This document shows, piece by piece, positions 16,170-24,582 of a DNA stretch of 64,000 nucleotides. Source of the DNA: Allofournierella_A excrementavium. GTDB taxonomy: Bacteria > Bacillota > Clostridia > Oscillospirales > Ruminococcaceae. Below the pieces are notes generated by a model, which saw only the letters and a list, made by a program, of their open reading frames with translations, ran no database searches and was not told the DNA's origin. Made by a program: the position numbers and the translations under genes. The stretch spans positions 20,990 through 84,989 of the forward strand of contig DWVE01000013.1 in assembly GCA_019120375.1 (NCBI GenBank). The letters run 5' to 3'. How positions within the stretch are numbered: position 1 is the stretch's first letter; every line of letters starts with the position of its first letter.

Positions 16170-17698
16170 GTTTCGTCCCGCCCCCCTTGGTTTTTCTGCC
16201 GCCCGGGCACATACCGGGGCAGCATCACGATGAAGGTGCTGCCCTTGCCCTCGGCGCTTTTTATCTGCATGTGGCCCAGATGGCTCTTCACGATCTGGCG
16301 CACATAATAAAGACCCATGCCCCAGTTGGTGTTGGTGTTGCGGCTGGTGTAGAACGGGTCGAATATCTTCTTCTGCTCGGCCCGGGAGATACCGGGGCCG
16401 TTGTCCCGCACGATGAAGTCCAGCCACAGACGCTCCGGCTGCACCAGCAGCTCCACCCGCGGCTCGCCGCCGGCGGCGCTGGCCGCCTCCCAGGCGTTGG
16501 TGAGCAGGTTGTAGAGCGCCTCCGCCATGTGGGTGCGGTCCGCCAGAACCAGCGCCTGCACGCTCTGGTGCACCTGCACCTTCGCGTCGGGGTATTTCTG
16601 GGCCAGCCGCGCCAGCGAGACCTGGACGATCTCTTCCGACTCCACCGGCACCAGCTCGATGTAGCTGACCTTGATGGAGCGGTAGAGCTCTTCCATCCGC
16701 TCCAGCATGGAGGCGTTCATCTCCCGCAGGCAGGTGGCCCAGGCCCGCACCTTTTCCAGGTCCGGCTCCGGCTCCTCCAGTTCCTGCTGCAGCTTTTTGT
16801 GGGCCACCCGGGCGGCCAGCAGCTGATTCTTGATGCTGTGCACGAACACCGACGCGCCCATGGAGGCGGTGTCGAACTTGCGCTGGAGGGTGGTGTCCTC
16901 CTGGGCCTCCGACTGGCTGATGCGGCTGTAGTGTATCATGTTGAAGGAGCCAAGCCCCACAAAGAACACGGTGCAGGCCATCAGCGGCAGCCAGCTCCAC
17001 CCGCTGGACAGCGCGGTGCGCAGATAGTTCAGCGAGCCCAGGCGGATGTATTCCGAGACGTAGAAGTTATAGATCTGCCCCGGGTCCTGGATGGCGTACA
17101 TGCTGTAAAGCACGGTGACGCTGAGCAAGGCCAGCACCACAAGGCGCATGCTGCGCTTGAAGTAGGGGGAGGTGGTGGCGAAGTAGTCCTGCAAGAGCAG
17201 GGCCAGGGCCGCCAGCACGCTGGCCACGATCCAGCCAAGGCACACCTGCCGCATGAGCACCAGCATCCAGAACCGGCCGCCCACCACCCAGCGGAACACC
17301 GGCGGCCAGTAGTAGACCAGCAGCGCCGCGGTGCCCAGCAGGTGCACCCGGCGGATGGCCTTTTCGTGGCGGCGCACCCAGTGCAGGTTGGAGTGGTAGA
17401 TGCCGAGGCACAAAAGGAAATACGGGAACAGGCTGCGGCCCAGCGCCACCAGATAGCCCAGGGTGCCCAGGGGGATGGGCAGGCCCTGGAGCCACAGCTG
17501 CAGGTCCGGCAGCAAAAACAAAAACAGGCGCTGGGGGGTGTTGTAGCCGCCCATCTTGGCCACATAGGTGACCACGCCGCACATCATCACAACAAAGCTG
17601 GCGGAAAGCCCGCTCAGATAGGCGGAGAGCACGTCCCGCCGGTTGGCCACCACCATCACGGTGGCCGCCGCCATCATCACCAGAACCAGCACCAGCAT
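16166..17698 (-). CDS. membrane sensor histidine kinase
   Basis: 510 residues. The first ~255 contain about seven hydrophobic segments and no obvious extracellular sensor domain. The phospho-acceptor box is FVHSIKNQ with His287; the N box is NLLTNAWEA (397-405), G1 is DNGPG (432-436) and G2 is GMGL (460-463). The kinase and the LuxR-type regulator form a two-component system transcribed from an extended -10 promoter and reading on into the nag genes. The signal is unknown, but the position inside the sugar locus points to a sugar or its breakdown product. Confidence 0.9.
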   Translation of the reverse strand: MLVLVLVMMAAATVMVVANRRDVLSAYLSGLSASFVVMMCGVVTYVAKMGGYNTPQRLFLFLLPDLQLWLQGLPIPLGTLGYLVALGRSLFPYFLLCLGIYHSNLHWVRRHEKAIRRVHLLGTAALLVYYWPPVFRWVVGGRFWMLVLMRQVCLGWIVASVLAALALLLQDYFATTSPYFKRSMRLVVLALLSVTVLYSMYAIQDPGQIYNFYVSEYIRLGSLNYLRTALSSGWSWLPLMACTVFFVGLGSFNMIHYSRISQSEAQEDTTLQRKFDTASMGASVFVHSIKNQLLAARVAHKKLQQELEEPEPDLEKVRAWATCLREMNASMLERMEELYRSIKVSYIELVPVESEEIVQVSLARLAQKYPDAKVQVHQSVQALVLADRTHMAEALYNLLTNAWEAASAAGGEPRVELLVQPERLWLDFIVRDNGPGISRAEQKKIFDPFYTSRNTNTNWGMGLYYVRQIVKSHLGHMQIKSAEGKGSTFIVMLPRYVPGRQKNQGGRDET

Positions 17699-17730
17699 CG
17701 CGGCACCCTCCCCTTTCTCGTGTTACTGAC

Positions 17731-17739
17731 ATTATATCA
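17731..17739 (-). promoter_or_regulatory. extended -10 promoter of the histidine kinase gene
   Basis: On minus the sequence TGATATAAT (TGn plus TATAAT) lies about 33 nt before the kinase ATG; no -35 consensus is seen and the GTATGA palindrome is absent here. Confidence 0.6.
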
Positions 17740-17780
17740 CAACACGGCCGCTGCCGGGGGGCTTTTGTGCGCTGACACGA

Positions 17781-17816
17781 AAAAAAGGGGGCATAAAGAA
17801 TGCCTTTATGCCCCCT
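17781..17816 (-). terminator. terminator of the first substrate-binding protein gene
   Basis: A 12-bp perfect stem starting GGGGGCATAAAG with a 5-nt loop, followed on minus by a T-run. It lies just downstream of the stop codon at 17844. Confidence 0.95.
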
Positions 17817-17843
17817 TGCAGGTCCTATGCGGTTTTAAGCGGC

Positions 17844-18917
17844 TCAGGCGCCGTAGTTGGCGGCCACGGCCTCTTCCATGACGTCGAACATCACATAGTT
17901 CTCAACGGGAACTTCCTCGGTGATACGGCCGGCGTCGATGAACACCTTCTGCTGGTTCTCGTAGTAGCTCTTCACGGTGCCGTCTTCCAGGCCGGCAGCC
18001 ACGAACTCACCGGTGAGCCAGTTGCCCTCGCCCACGCAGTCCAGCATGGTCTGCTCGTCGGCCTTGCACTGCTTGGCGACCCACTTGGCCACCTCTTCGA
18101 TGTTGTCGGCGCGGTAGTCCTGAGCCATCAGCAGAGCGCGGCTGAAGCGCACCAGAACGTCGTGGTTCTCATTGGCGAACTTCTCGGTGGTGATGAAGCT
18201 GGAGGGGAAGGTGACCTGGTCAACATAGTCGTTGTTGGTGGCCAGGGTCAGGGCCTTGTCGCCCAGAGCGTTGGCGATGGTCATGGTGCTGGGGCTCCAG
18301 GTGGCGCAGGCGTCCACGCCGCCGCTGACCATGGCGCTCACCATGCCGTTGGCGTCCATCTCCACCAGGGTCACGTCGTCCTGGGTCAGGCCGGCGGAAG
18401 CCAGGGCCAGGTTCAGGATGATCTCGGCGGAGGTGCCGCTGGACACGGCGATGGTCTTGCCCTTCAGGTCGGCGATGCTGCTGATGCCCTTGTCGGTGTT
18501 GGCCACAACGGCGTCAGCCAGGCTGGTGCAGTCCAGATGGAAGATCTTGGCCTGGCCCTCAATGCACAGGGCATGGGCGCCGTGGCCGATCTGGGAAATG
18601 TCGATGTCGCCGGAAGCCATGGCGGCGATCTCCTGGGGGCCGCCCTGGAACTCGGTCAGGGTGACGTTCAGGCCCATCTGCTCAAAGTAGCCCATGTTCA
18701 GAGCGGTGGCCAGCAGGCTGTTGGAACCCATGTTGGGCATGTAGGCAACGCGCAGGTCAACGGTCTCGAACTCCTCGGCGGGCTCGGAAGCGGGGGTGGA
18801 AGCAGAGGTGCTGCCGGAAGCAGGGGTGGAAGCAGGGGTGCTGCTGGGGGTGCTGCCGCAGGCGGCCAGGCTCAGGGCCATAACGCCTGCCAGCGCGAGG
18901 CTGAGAAGCTTTTTCAT
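17844..18917 (-). CDS. NitT/TauT/SsuA-type ABC substrate-binding lipoprotein (copy 1)
   Basis: 357 residues. Signal peptide with lipobox LAAC, then a Ser/Thr/Pro-rich linker to about residue 48, then an NMT1/THI5/SsuA-type binding domain beginning LRVAYMPNMGSNSLLATA and containing the glycine-rich contact segment GTSAE. Relatives bind sulfonates, taurine, nitrate or pyrimidine precursors. It has its own promoter with the GTATGA palindrome and its own terminator, and it shares the ligand-pocket motifs with copy 2 at 21.6 kb (for example the ASGDIDI-IGHGAHALCIEG stretch). It probably delivers ligand to the SsuBC-type pair at 23-24.5 kb. Confidence 0.85.
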   Translation of the reverse strand: MKKLLSLALAGVMALSLAACGSTPSSTPASTPASGSTSASTPASEPAEEFETVDLRVAYMPNMGSNSLLATALNMGYFEQMGLNVTLTEFQGGPQEIAAMASGDIDISQIGHGAHALCIEGQAKIFHLDCTSLADAVVANTDKGISSIADLKGKTIAVSSGTSAEIILNLALASAGLTQDDVTLVEMDANGMVSAMVSGGVDACATWSPSTMTIANALGDKALTLATNNDYVDQVTFPSSFITTEKFANENHDVLVRFSRALLMAQDYRADNIEEVAKWVAKQCKADEQTMLDCVGEGNWLTGEFVAAGLEDGTVKSYYENQQKVFIDAGRITEEVPVENYVMFDVMEEAVAANYGA

Positions 18918-19011
18918 GTGTATCTTCCTCCATTGTTTTTGGACCGGCGGGCCGGGGCCCGCCTCGGTGTGCCGAAAAAGAAGACGCCTTTTCCGGCTGT
19001 TGTCATCTCAA

Positions 19012-19059
19012 ATTATACGCGCCGGGCCGGGCATTGAAAAGTATGAAATATTCTCATAC
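19012..19059 (-). promoter_or_regulatory. promoter and palindromic operator of binding-protein copy 1
   Basis: TATAAT at 19012-19017 (minus), a weak TTTTCA at the -35 position, and GTATGA-N7-TCATAC at 19041-19059, again with exactly 23 nt between palindrome and -10. The palindrome and its flanks are nearly identical to those before the permease gene at 24.6 kb. Confidence 0.8.
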
Positions 19060-19073
19060 CAAACCCGGATAGT

Positions 19074-19220
19074 TTTTGGCCAAAACGTCCAAAAAAGGCC
19101 GCCCGGCCTTGGCCAAACCGCCGGGCCGGGCAGCCCAAAACAATGGGGGATGTCATTTTTTGTAATCACCCGCGGCCGCCGCGCCGCCGCATTGACAAGC
19201 CGCGCGGTTTCGGGTACGCT
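19074..19220 (+). promoter_or_regulatory. promoter region of the LacI-family gene with a TTTTGGCCAAAA palindrome
   Basis: TTGACA at 19192-19197 and TACGCT at 19215-19220 are 17 nt apart and lie 32 nt before the GTG start. A perfect 12-bp palindrome TTTTGGCCAAAA is at 19074-19085, with a second TTGGCCAA shortly after. These could be binding sites of the LacI-type protein itself; this is not demonstrated. Confidence 0.55.
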
Positions 19221-19251
19221 TAGAAAAAAGCAAGGAAGGGAGGCTTTCGGC

Positions 19252-20286
19252 GTGGCGTCTCACAACTCAAAAGCCACCATCTGGGACGTGGCCGCCGAGG
19301 CGGGGGTGTCCATCACCACCGTCTCCCGCTACATGAACGGCACCCAGCGGGTGGGGCCGGCGGCCTCGGAGGCCATCGAGCGGGCCATCCGCAAGCTGGA
19401 CTATCTGCCCAACGCCAACGTGCGCAGCATCAAGCTGCGCCAGACCCGCACCGTGGCCATCATCGTGCCGGACATCTCCAACTTCTTTCTGGCCCGGGTG
19501 TGCCGCCGGGTGGAGCATCTGCTCTATCAGGCGGGCTACGCCCTCATCATCGGCAGCACCGGCAACAACGTGGAGAAGGAGCACCGCTGCATCCGCAGCA
19601 TGCTGGAGCGGCGGGTGGACGGGCTGCTCATCTCCTCGGCGGGGCAGAACAACGACCTTTTGCGCCGCGCGGCGGCGGACGGCCTGCCCATGGTGCTGTT
19701 CGAGAGCCCCCAGCCCGACCTGGGCGGGGTGGACTATGTGCTGGAGGACAACCGGGCCAACGCCCGGCTCATCACCCGCACGGTGCTGGAGCACGGCCAC
19801 CGGAAGATAAGCTTTCTCAAGGGCTTTGCCCACTCCACTCTGGCGGAGGAGCGCTGGCTGGGCTTCTGCGACGCGCTGGCCGAGGCCGGCCTTTCGCCCG
19901 AAGACGCCCTGGTGTGGGAGAACTGCCGCGACCGCACCGACTGCGCGCCGGTGCTGGAGGCGCTGCGCCGCCAGCCGGGGCTGTTCACCGCGGTCATCGC
20001 CAGCACGCCGGAACAGATGAAGTTTCTGGTGATGGAGGCCCGCCGCCAGAAGGTGAGCATCCCGGGGCAGCTGTCCCTCACCGGCTTCGGCATCGAGGAC
20101 TACACCGCCCTGTTCCCCTTCGAGACCACCTGCATCCTCTCCGACCCGCTGGCCAACGCCGACGCGCTGGTGGCGCTGATTTTGCACCGCATGGCCCAGG
20201 CGCGGGACGGGGAGAATTTCGGCGAGCCCCAGCGGCGCATCATCCCCTGCCGCTTCGCCCAGGGCGATTCGGTGGGGCGGGTGTGA
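19252..20286 (+). CDS. LacI-family transcriptional regulator
   Basis: 344 residues. The N-terminal LacI helix-turn-helix is clear (TIWDVAAEAGVSITTVSRYMNG at residues 8-29) with the hinge region near 50-60, followed by a periplasmic-binding-protein-1 ligand domain (VAIIVPDISNFFLARV...). The GTG start was chosen for the GGAAGGGAGG site ahead of it. It is divergent from binding-protein copy 1 and converges with the AGE epimerase gene (6 nt between stops). It is a likely sugar-responsive repressor of part of this locus, but I found no LacI-like operator shared by the locus promoters. Confidence 0.9.
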   Translation: MASHNSKATIWDVAAEAGVSITTVSRYMNGTQRVGPAASEAIERAIRKLDYLPNANVRSIKLRQTRTVAIIVPDISNFFLARVCRRVEHLLYQAGYALIIGSTGNNVEKEHRCIRSMLERRVDGLLISSAGQNNDLLRRAAADGLPMVLFESPQPDLGGVDYVLEDNRANARLITRTVLEHGHRKISFLKGFAHSTLAEERWLGFCDALAEAGLSPEDALVWENCRDRTDCAPVLEALRRQPGLFTAVIASTPEQMKFLVMEARRQKVSIPGQLSLTGFGIEDYTALFPFETTCILSDPLANADALVALILHRMAQARDGENFGEPQRRIIPCRFAQGDSVGRV

Positions 20287-20292
20287 GCTTTC

Positions 20293-21561
20293 TCACGCCA
20301 GCCGCCGGGCCAGAAGATAGAGCGCCCGGGTGATGTGATAGGGGTCCTTCACCGGCAGGCGTCCGCCCACCGGCCCGGCAAGGGGCCGGCCGGCCCGGTC
20401 CCGCAGCTGCAGCCACTCCCCCACCTGCTTGTCGGGGTTGGGGAAGGTGGAGAAGGTGTAGTCGTGCAGTTTTCGGAACCAGTCCCGGTGCGCTTCTCCC
20501 CCGCCGGCCTGCACACAGACCAGATGGGCGTAGAGCGCCTCCAGCTGGGGCCACCAGAGCTTGTTGCTCCAGTCCCGCACGGCGGCGTCCGCCAGTTCCT
20601 GTTCGGGGGCGTAGCGGCGGCCCTTGGGCGCGCCGCCCTCCCGGTCCAGATAGTACATCATGCCGCCGAACTCGCCGTCCCAGGCAAGGGCGGTGGTGGC
20701 AAGGCAGGCGTCCATGGCGCGGCGGCGGTCTTCGGCCGAAAGGCCCAGCCAGTCCGCCTCTTCCAGCAAAAACCACATGCACTCGCAGGTGTGGCCGGGG
20801 TTGATGTGGCGGCCGTAGAGGGTGTCCAGGGGCTGCCCGTCGGCCGACAGGCACTCCAGCAGCACTCCTTCGGGCTGAAGAAAATCATCCAGCACCCGCC
20901 GGGCGGCCCGGCGCGCGGCATCGCGCGCCCAGGCCGCCTTTTCCGTTTCGCCCAGCGCGCGCAGCGCCCGGGCCACCTCGGCGGCGGTGTTGACCAAGAT
21001 CATCGACACTGCCTGGCTGTGCCAGCCGTCGGGCAGCTGGTCGGGGGCGGTGGGGAACCGCCCCTCCTCGGCCAGCTTCACGGCGTTTTGGAACAGGCCC
21101 CAGGCCGCGTCCATCGGCTCCGGCCAGCGGCACAGCTCGGCCCAGGCCGCAAGGCCCATGGCGGCAAAGCAGTCGGCAAAGGCGCTGGGGCAAAGCCCCG
21201 CCCCGGGGAACGCCTCCTTGGGGCGGCCCTGCCGGTCCACCAGGAACACCGCCCGGGGGCCTTCGGTGAGGCAGTGCCCTTCCAGAAAGGCCGCGCCCTT
21301 CTGGGCCAGCAGGCGGCAGCGCTCCCGCGTTTCGCCGCTCAGCCGCACCAGCGGGTCGGCGGCGAGGCGGGAATACATCCACACGCAGCGGCCCTGGCTC
21401 CAGACGTATTTGTCGGTGCTGAGCAGCGTCGCGCCGGTGGGGTCGATGCAGGTGTAAAAGCCCCCCAGCTCCTCGTCCGAGCGGGCCAGCCAGTAGGGCA
21501 GCACCACTTCGGTGAGGTGGTCGGTGTAGAACCGGCGCAGCGCTTCTTTTGTGCGTTCCAT
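20293..21561 (-). CDS. AGE-family epimerase/isomerase
   Basis: 422 residues of the N-acylglucosamine 2-epimerase (alpha/alpha)6-barrel family. Typical features are YVWSQGRCVWMYSRL near the N-terminus, GRHINPGHTCECMWFLLE in the middle, KLWWPQLEA and KDPYHITRALYLL near the C-terminus, with His residues expected for proton transfer. The superfamily includes GlcNAc/ManNAc 2-epimerase, mannose and cellobiose epimerases and the sulfoquinovose isomerase YihS, so substrate choice is open. It is coupled to binding-protein copy 2 by a TGATG overlap, which suggests that the imported ligand, or a derivative, is its substrate. Confidence 0.85.
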   Translation of the reverse strand: MERTKEALRRFYTDHLTEVVLPYWLARSDEELGGFYTCIDPTGATLLSTDKYVWSQGRCVWMYSRLAADPLVRLSGETRERCRLLAQKGAAFLEGHCLTEGPRAVFLVDRQGRPKEAFPGAGLCPSAFADCFAAMGLAAWAELCRWPEPMDAAWGLFQNAVKLAEEGRFPTAPDQLPDGWHSQAVSMILVNTAAEVARALRALGETEKAAWARDAARRAARRVLDDFLQPEGVLLECLSADGQPLDTLYGRHINPGHTCECMWFLLEEADWLGLSAEDRRRAMDACLATTALAWDGEFGGMMYYLDREGGAPKGRRYAPEQELADAAVRDWSNKLWWPQLEALYAHLVCVQAGGGEAHRDWFRKLHDYTFSTFPNPDKQVGEWLQLRDRAGRPLAGPVGGRLPVKDPYHITRALYLLARRLA

Positions 21562-22640
21562 CAGCTCTTGGCGGCGGTGTAGGCGTCGGCAGCCTTCTGC
21601 ATCACGTCAAACAGAACATAGTCGCTCACGGGCACCTTCTCGGGGATGCGGCCGCTGTCCACAAAGACCTGCTGCTGGCTGTCGTAGTACTGCTCGATGG
21701 TGCCGTCGGCCAGCGCGCCCACCAGGAACTCGCCGGTGAGCCACTCGCCGGAATCCTTGGTGGCCAGGATGGTCTCGGGGTCGGCCTCGATCTCCTTGGC
21801 CAGCCACTCGCAGACCTGTTCGATGTTGGCGGCGCGGTAGTCCTGCGCCTTCATCAGGGCCTGGGTGAAGCGGACCAGGATGTCCTCATGCTCGCTGGCG
21901 TACTTCTCGGTGGCAACGAAGCTGCCGGGGAAGGTGACGGTGTCCACAAAGTCGCCGTTGCTGCCAAGGCTGACGCACTTGTCGCCCATCTGCTCCTTGA
22001 TGGTGGTGGTGCTGGGAGCCCAGGTGGCGCAGGCGTCGATCTGGCCGCTGATCATGGCGGAAACGCAGCCGTTGGCGTCCATCTCCACCACGGTCACGTC
22101 GTCGGTGGTGAGGCCGGCGGTGCCCAGCACCAGATCCAGCACGATCTCGGCGGAGGTGCCGGCGGTGGAGGCGATGGTCTTGCCCTTCAGGTCGGCCACG
22201 GTCTCGATGCCGCGCTCGGTGTTGGCCAGCACCTCATCGGAGATGCCCAGCAGGTCCAGCGCGAAAATTTTGGCCTGGCCCTCGATGCACAGGGCGTGGG
22301 CGCCGTGGCCGATCTGGGCGATGTCGATGTCGCCGGAGGCCATGGCCGCGATCTCGGCGGGGCCGCCCTGGAACTGGGTCAGCTCCACATCCAGGCCCAC
22401 TTCGTCGAAGTAGCCCATCTCGATGCCGGTGATGAGGGACGAGCCGCTGCCCATATTGGGCATGTAGGCCACCCGCACGGTGGCGCGCTCGTACTCGGGC
22501 GCGTCGGACGCCGTGGAGGCGGAGCCGCCGGTGCTGCCGGAGCCGGAAGCGGGCGCGGCGGAAGAAGGGGCGGAGCCGCAGCCGGCCAGCATCGCGCAGG
22601 CCAGGGCGGCGCACAGGGCAGCTTTGAGTGTCTTTTTCAT
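21561..22640 (-). CDS. NitT/TauT/SsuA-type ABC substrate-binding lipoprotein (copy 2)
   Basis: 359 residues. Lipobox MLAGC with Cys21, short Ser/Gly-rich linker, then the same SsuA/THI5-type domain as copy 1 (VRVAYMPNMGSGSSLITGIEMGYFDEVG). The ATG at 22640 follows AAGGAG. The gene is transcribed with the AGE epimerase from a promoter of the GTATGA family, after a long 5' leader containing a strong hairpin. Two related binding proteins serving one permease/ATPase pair suggest related ligands or two affinity classes. Confidence 0.85.
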   Translation of the reverse strand: MKKTLKAALCAALACAMLAGCGSAPSSAAPASGSGSTGGSASTASDAPEYERATVRVAYMPNMGSGSSLITGIEMGYFDEVGLDVELTQFQGGPAEIAAMASGDIDIAQIGHGAHALCIEGQAKIFALDLLGISDEVLANTERGIETVADLKGKTIASTAGTSAEIVLDLVLGTAGLTTDDVTVVEMDANGCVSAMISGQIDACATWAPSTTTIKEQMGDKCVSLGSNGDFVDTVTFPGSFVATEKYASEHEDILVRFTQALMKAQDYRAANIEQVCEWLAKEIEADPETILATKDSGEWLTGEFLVGALADGTIEQYYDSQQQVFVDSGRIPEKVPVSDYVLFDVMQKAADAYTAAKS

Positions 22641-22665
22641 GCGGATTCTCCTTTTCTGTCGTTCG

Positions 22666-22711
22666 ATTTTCCAAAGGCGGCGGGCACGCCCCGCCGCCGG
22701 GCTTGGAAAAT
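22666..22711 (-). other. strong hairpin in the 5' leader of binding-protein copy 2
   Basis: ATTTTCCAA (22666-22674) pairs with TTGGAAAAT (22703-22711), enclosing a GGCGGCGGG/CCCGCCGCC stem. It lies between the TATACT -10 and the ribosome site and lacks a T-run. Probable mRNA-stabilising or regulatory structure. Confidence 0.6.
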
Positions 22712-22725
22712 GTTTTCTTGCTTTC

Positions 22726-22773
22726 AGTATAAGGAAAACATTTTCATAATAAAAGTATGAAGTTTTATCCTCC
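22726..22773 (-). promoter_or_regulatory. promoter of binding-protein copy 2 with a one-sided GTATGA site
   Basis: TATACT at 22726-22731 (minus) and GTATGA at 22755-22760, exactly 23 nt away as in the other three promoters. The distal arm is degenerate (TCCTCC in place of TCATAC). Confidence 0.6.
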
Positions 22774-22900
22774 TTTTTTGTTCGGAATTTGGCATTTCGC
22801 CGGATTTCACCCTTTTTCATTGTACAAAACAGATGTGTCGAATGGAAAAAGAAGAAGACGCTTGTAATATTTTGTAACACTCCCGGCTCCCTTTTTTGCA

Positions 22901-22934
22901 CAAAAAATCCCCCGGAGCTTTCGCTCCGGGGGCG
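22901..22934 (-). terminator. terminator of the permease-ATPase pair
   Basis: A 10-bp perfect stem, CCCCCGGAGC with its complement, around TTTC, followed by six T residues on minus; it lies 20 nt after the ATPase stop. Confidence 0.95.
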
Positions 22935-22953
22935 TGCTTGGCACGGGATGCGC

Positions 22954-23745
22954 TTATTTGCGGACTTCCAGATACTCCTGATACACCTGGCTCCAGATGT
23001 AGTTCTTGAGCTCCAGGAAGCGGGGGCTCATCTTGGTCTCCTGGTCGCGGGGATAGGGGATGTCGATGTCCACGATCTCCTTGATGCGGCCGGGGCGGGC
23101 GCTCATGATGACCACCTTCTGGCCCAGGATGATGGCCTCGTCCACGTCGTGGGTGATGAAGAAGCAGGTCTTCTGCTCGGTCTCCCAGGTCTTCAGCAGC
23201 TCGGTCTGCAGCTGGGTGCGGGTCTGGGCGTCCAGCGCGCCGAAGGGTTCGTCCATCAGCAGCACCTGAGGCTCGGCGGCGTAGGCGCGGGCGATGGCCA
23301 CGCGCTGCTTCATGCCGCCGGACAGCTCCTTGGGATAGTGGTTGGCAAACTTCTCCAGGTCCACCATCTTGAGGTACTTATCCACAATGGCGTCGGCCTC
23401 GGCGCCCTTGATGCCGCGCATGTCCAGCGCGAACTTGACGTTGTTGCGCACGGTCAGCCAGGGGAACAGGGCGTACTGCTGGAACACCACGCCGCGCTCG
23501 GGGCCGGGGCCCTCCACCTTCTTGCCGTCCACATAGACGTTGCCGCTGGTGGGCTCCAGCAGGCCGGCGATGATGTTCAGAATGGTGGACTTGCCGCAGC
23601 CGGAGGGGCCCACCACCGTGATGAATTCGTTCTCGTGGATGTCCAGATTGACGCCGTTCAGGGCGATCATCTCGCCGCCCCGGCCGTTGAACTTCTTGAC
23701 GACGTTGTCGATCTTGACCTTTACTGCTGCACTGTTTCCTGCCAT
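22954..23745 (-). CDS. ABC transporter ATP-binding protein, SsuB/TauB type
   Basis: 263 residues. Walker A GPSGCGKST (near 46-54), Q-loop FQQYALFPW, signature LSGGMKQR, Walker B VLLMDEPFGALD and the switch His in FITHD. The sequence is closest to ATPases of sulfonate/taurine/nitrate importers. It starts 25 nt inside the permease gene. It energises the importer whose permease is the preceding gene and whose binding proteins are encoded at 17.8 and 21.6 kb. Confidence 0.9.
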   Translation of the reverse strand: MAGNSAAVKVKIDNVVKKFNGRGGEMIALNGVNLDIHENEFITVVGPSGCGKSTILNIIAGLLEPTSGNVYVDGKKVEGPGPERGVVFQQYALFPWLTVRNNVKFALDMRGIKGAEADAIVDKYLKMVDLEKFANHYPKELSGGMKQRVAIARAYAAEPQVLLMDEPFGALDAQTRTQLQTELLKTWETEQKTCFFITHDVDEAIILGQKVVIMSARPGRIKEIVDIDIPYPRDQETKMSPRFLELKNYIWSQVYQEYLEVRK

Positions 23746-24521
23746 CCTGTGAGCCTCCTCTCTAAGAACCGAACCAGCTTCTCCATGGAGATGCCGATGA
23801 TGCCGATGACGATGATGCCCATGAGCACGGTGCCCATGTCGTAGTAGCCGCTGGCCTTCTGGATCATCATGCCCAGGCCCTCGGAAGCGCCGGTCAGCTC
23901 GGCGGCCACCAGGGTGGTCAGCGCGGCGGACAGGCCCAGACGGGCGCCGGTGAGGATGAAGGGGGTGGAAGCGGGAATGACCACCCGGAAGAAGATGTCA
24001 CGGTCGGTGGCGCCCAGGATGCGGGCGGCCTTGATGAGGGTGACGTCCACGTTGCACACGCCCTGGTAGATGGTGACCACCAACACCAGGAAGCAGGCGA
24101 TGAAGATCACGATGATCTTGGAGGGCTCGCCAACGCCGGCGCCAACGATGACCAGAGGGATGTAGGCAAGGGGCGGGATGTTACGCACGAACTGGATCCA
24201 GGGCTCCACCACATGGCGGAAGGGGGCGTACCAGCCCATCAGGAAGGCCACGGGGATGGAAGCCACAAAGCCCAGGCTGAAGCCCACGATCACGCGGAAC
24301 AGGCTGTGGCCGATGTGGGTGAGCAGGGTGCCGTCCTGGATCTTGCTGATCAGGCTCTCCACCACCTCGGGGGGAGTGGCAAACACGACGCCGCCTTTTT
24401 CGGTGTGGGAGATGACGACCCACAAAAGCAGCGCGGCAGCCAGCGAAATGATGATCCAGACCCCATTGGGAATGGACGCTACGAACTTGGAAAAGCCGGT
24501 TTTCTTTTTCGAACTGAACAT
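23721..24521 (-). CDS. ABC transporter permease, SsuC/TauC type
   Basis: 266 residues with about six membrane helices. The ATPase-contact loop (EAA motif region) reads around ARILGATDRDIFFRVVIPASTPFILTGARLG, typical of BPD_transp_1 permeases. An N-terminal cytosolic Lys-rich segment precedes the first helix. It is the first gene of the permease-ATPase transcript, under a promoter with the GTATGA palindrome. It probably works as a homodimer with the ATPase to import the locus substrate. Confidence 0.9.
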   Translation of the reverse strand: MFSSKKKTGFSKFVASIPNGVWIIISLAAALLLWVVISHTEKGGVVFATPPEVVESLISKIQDGTLLTHIGHSLFRVIVGFSLGFVASIPVAFLMGWYAPFRHVVEPWIQFVRNIPPLAYIPLVIVGAGVGEPSKIIVIFIACFLVLVVTIYQGVCNVDVTLIKAARILGATDRDIFFRVVIPASTPFILTGARLGLSAALTTLVAAELTGASEGLGMMIQKASGYYDMGTVLMGIIVIGIIGISMEKLVRFLERRLTGWQETVQQ

Positions 24522-24582
24522 AGCGGTTTTTCTTCCTCCTTTTGCAAAGATAGCGCGGCGCGGCGCGTCATTTTCTATTCTT

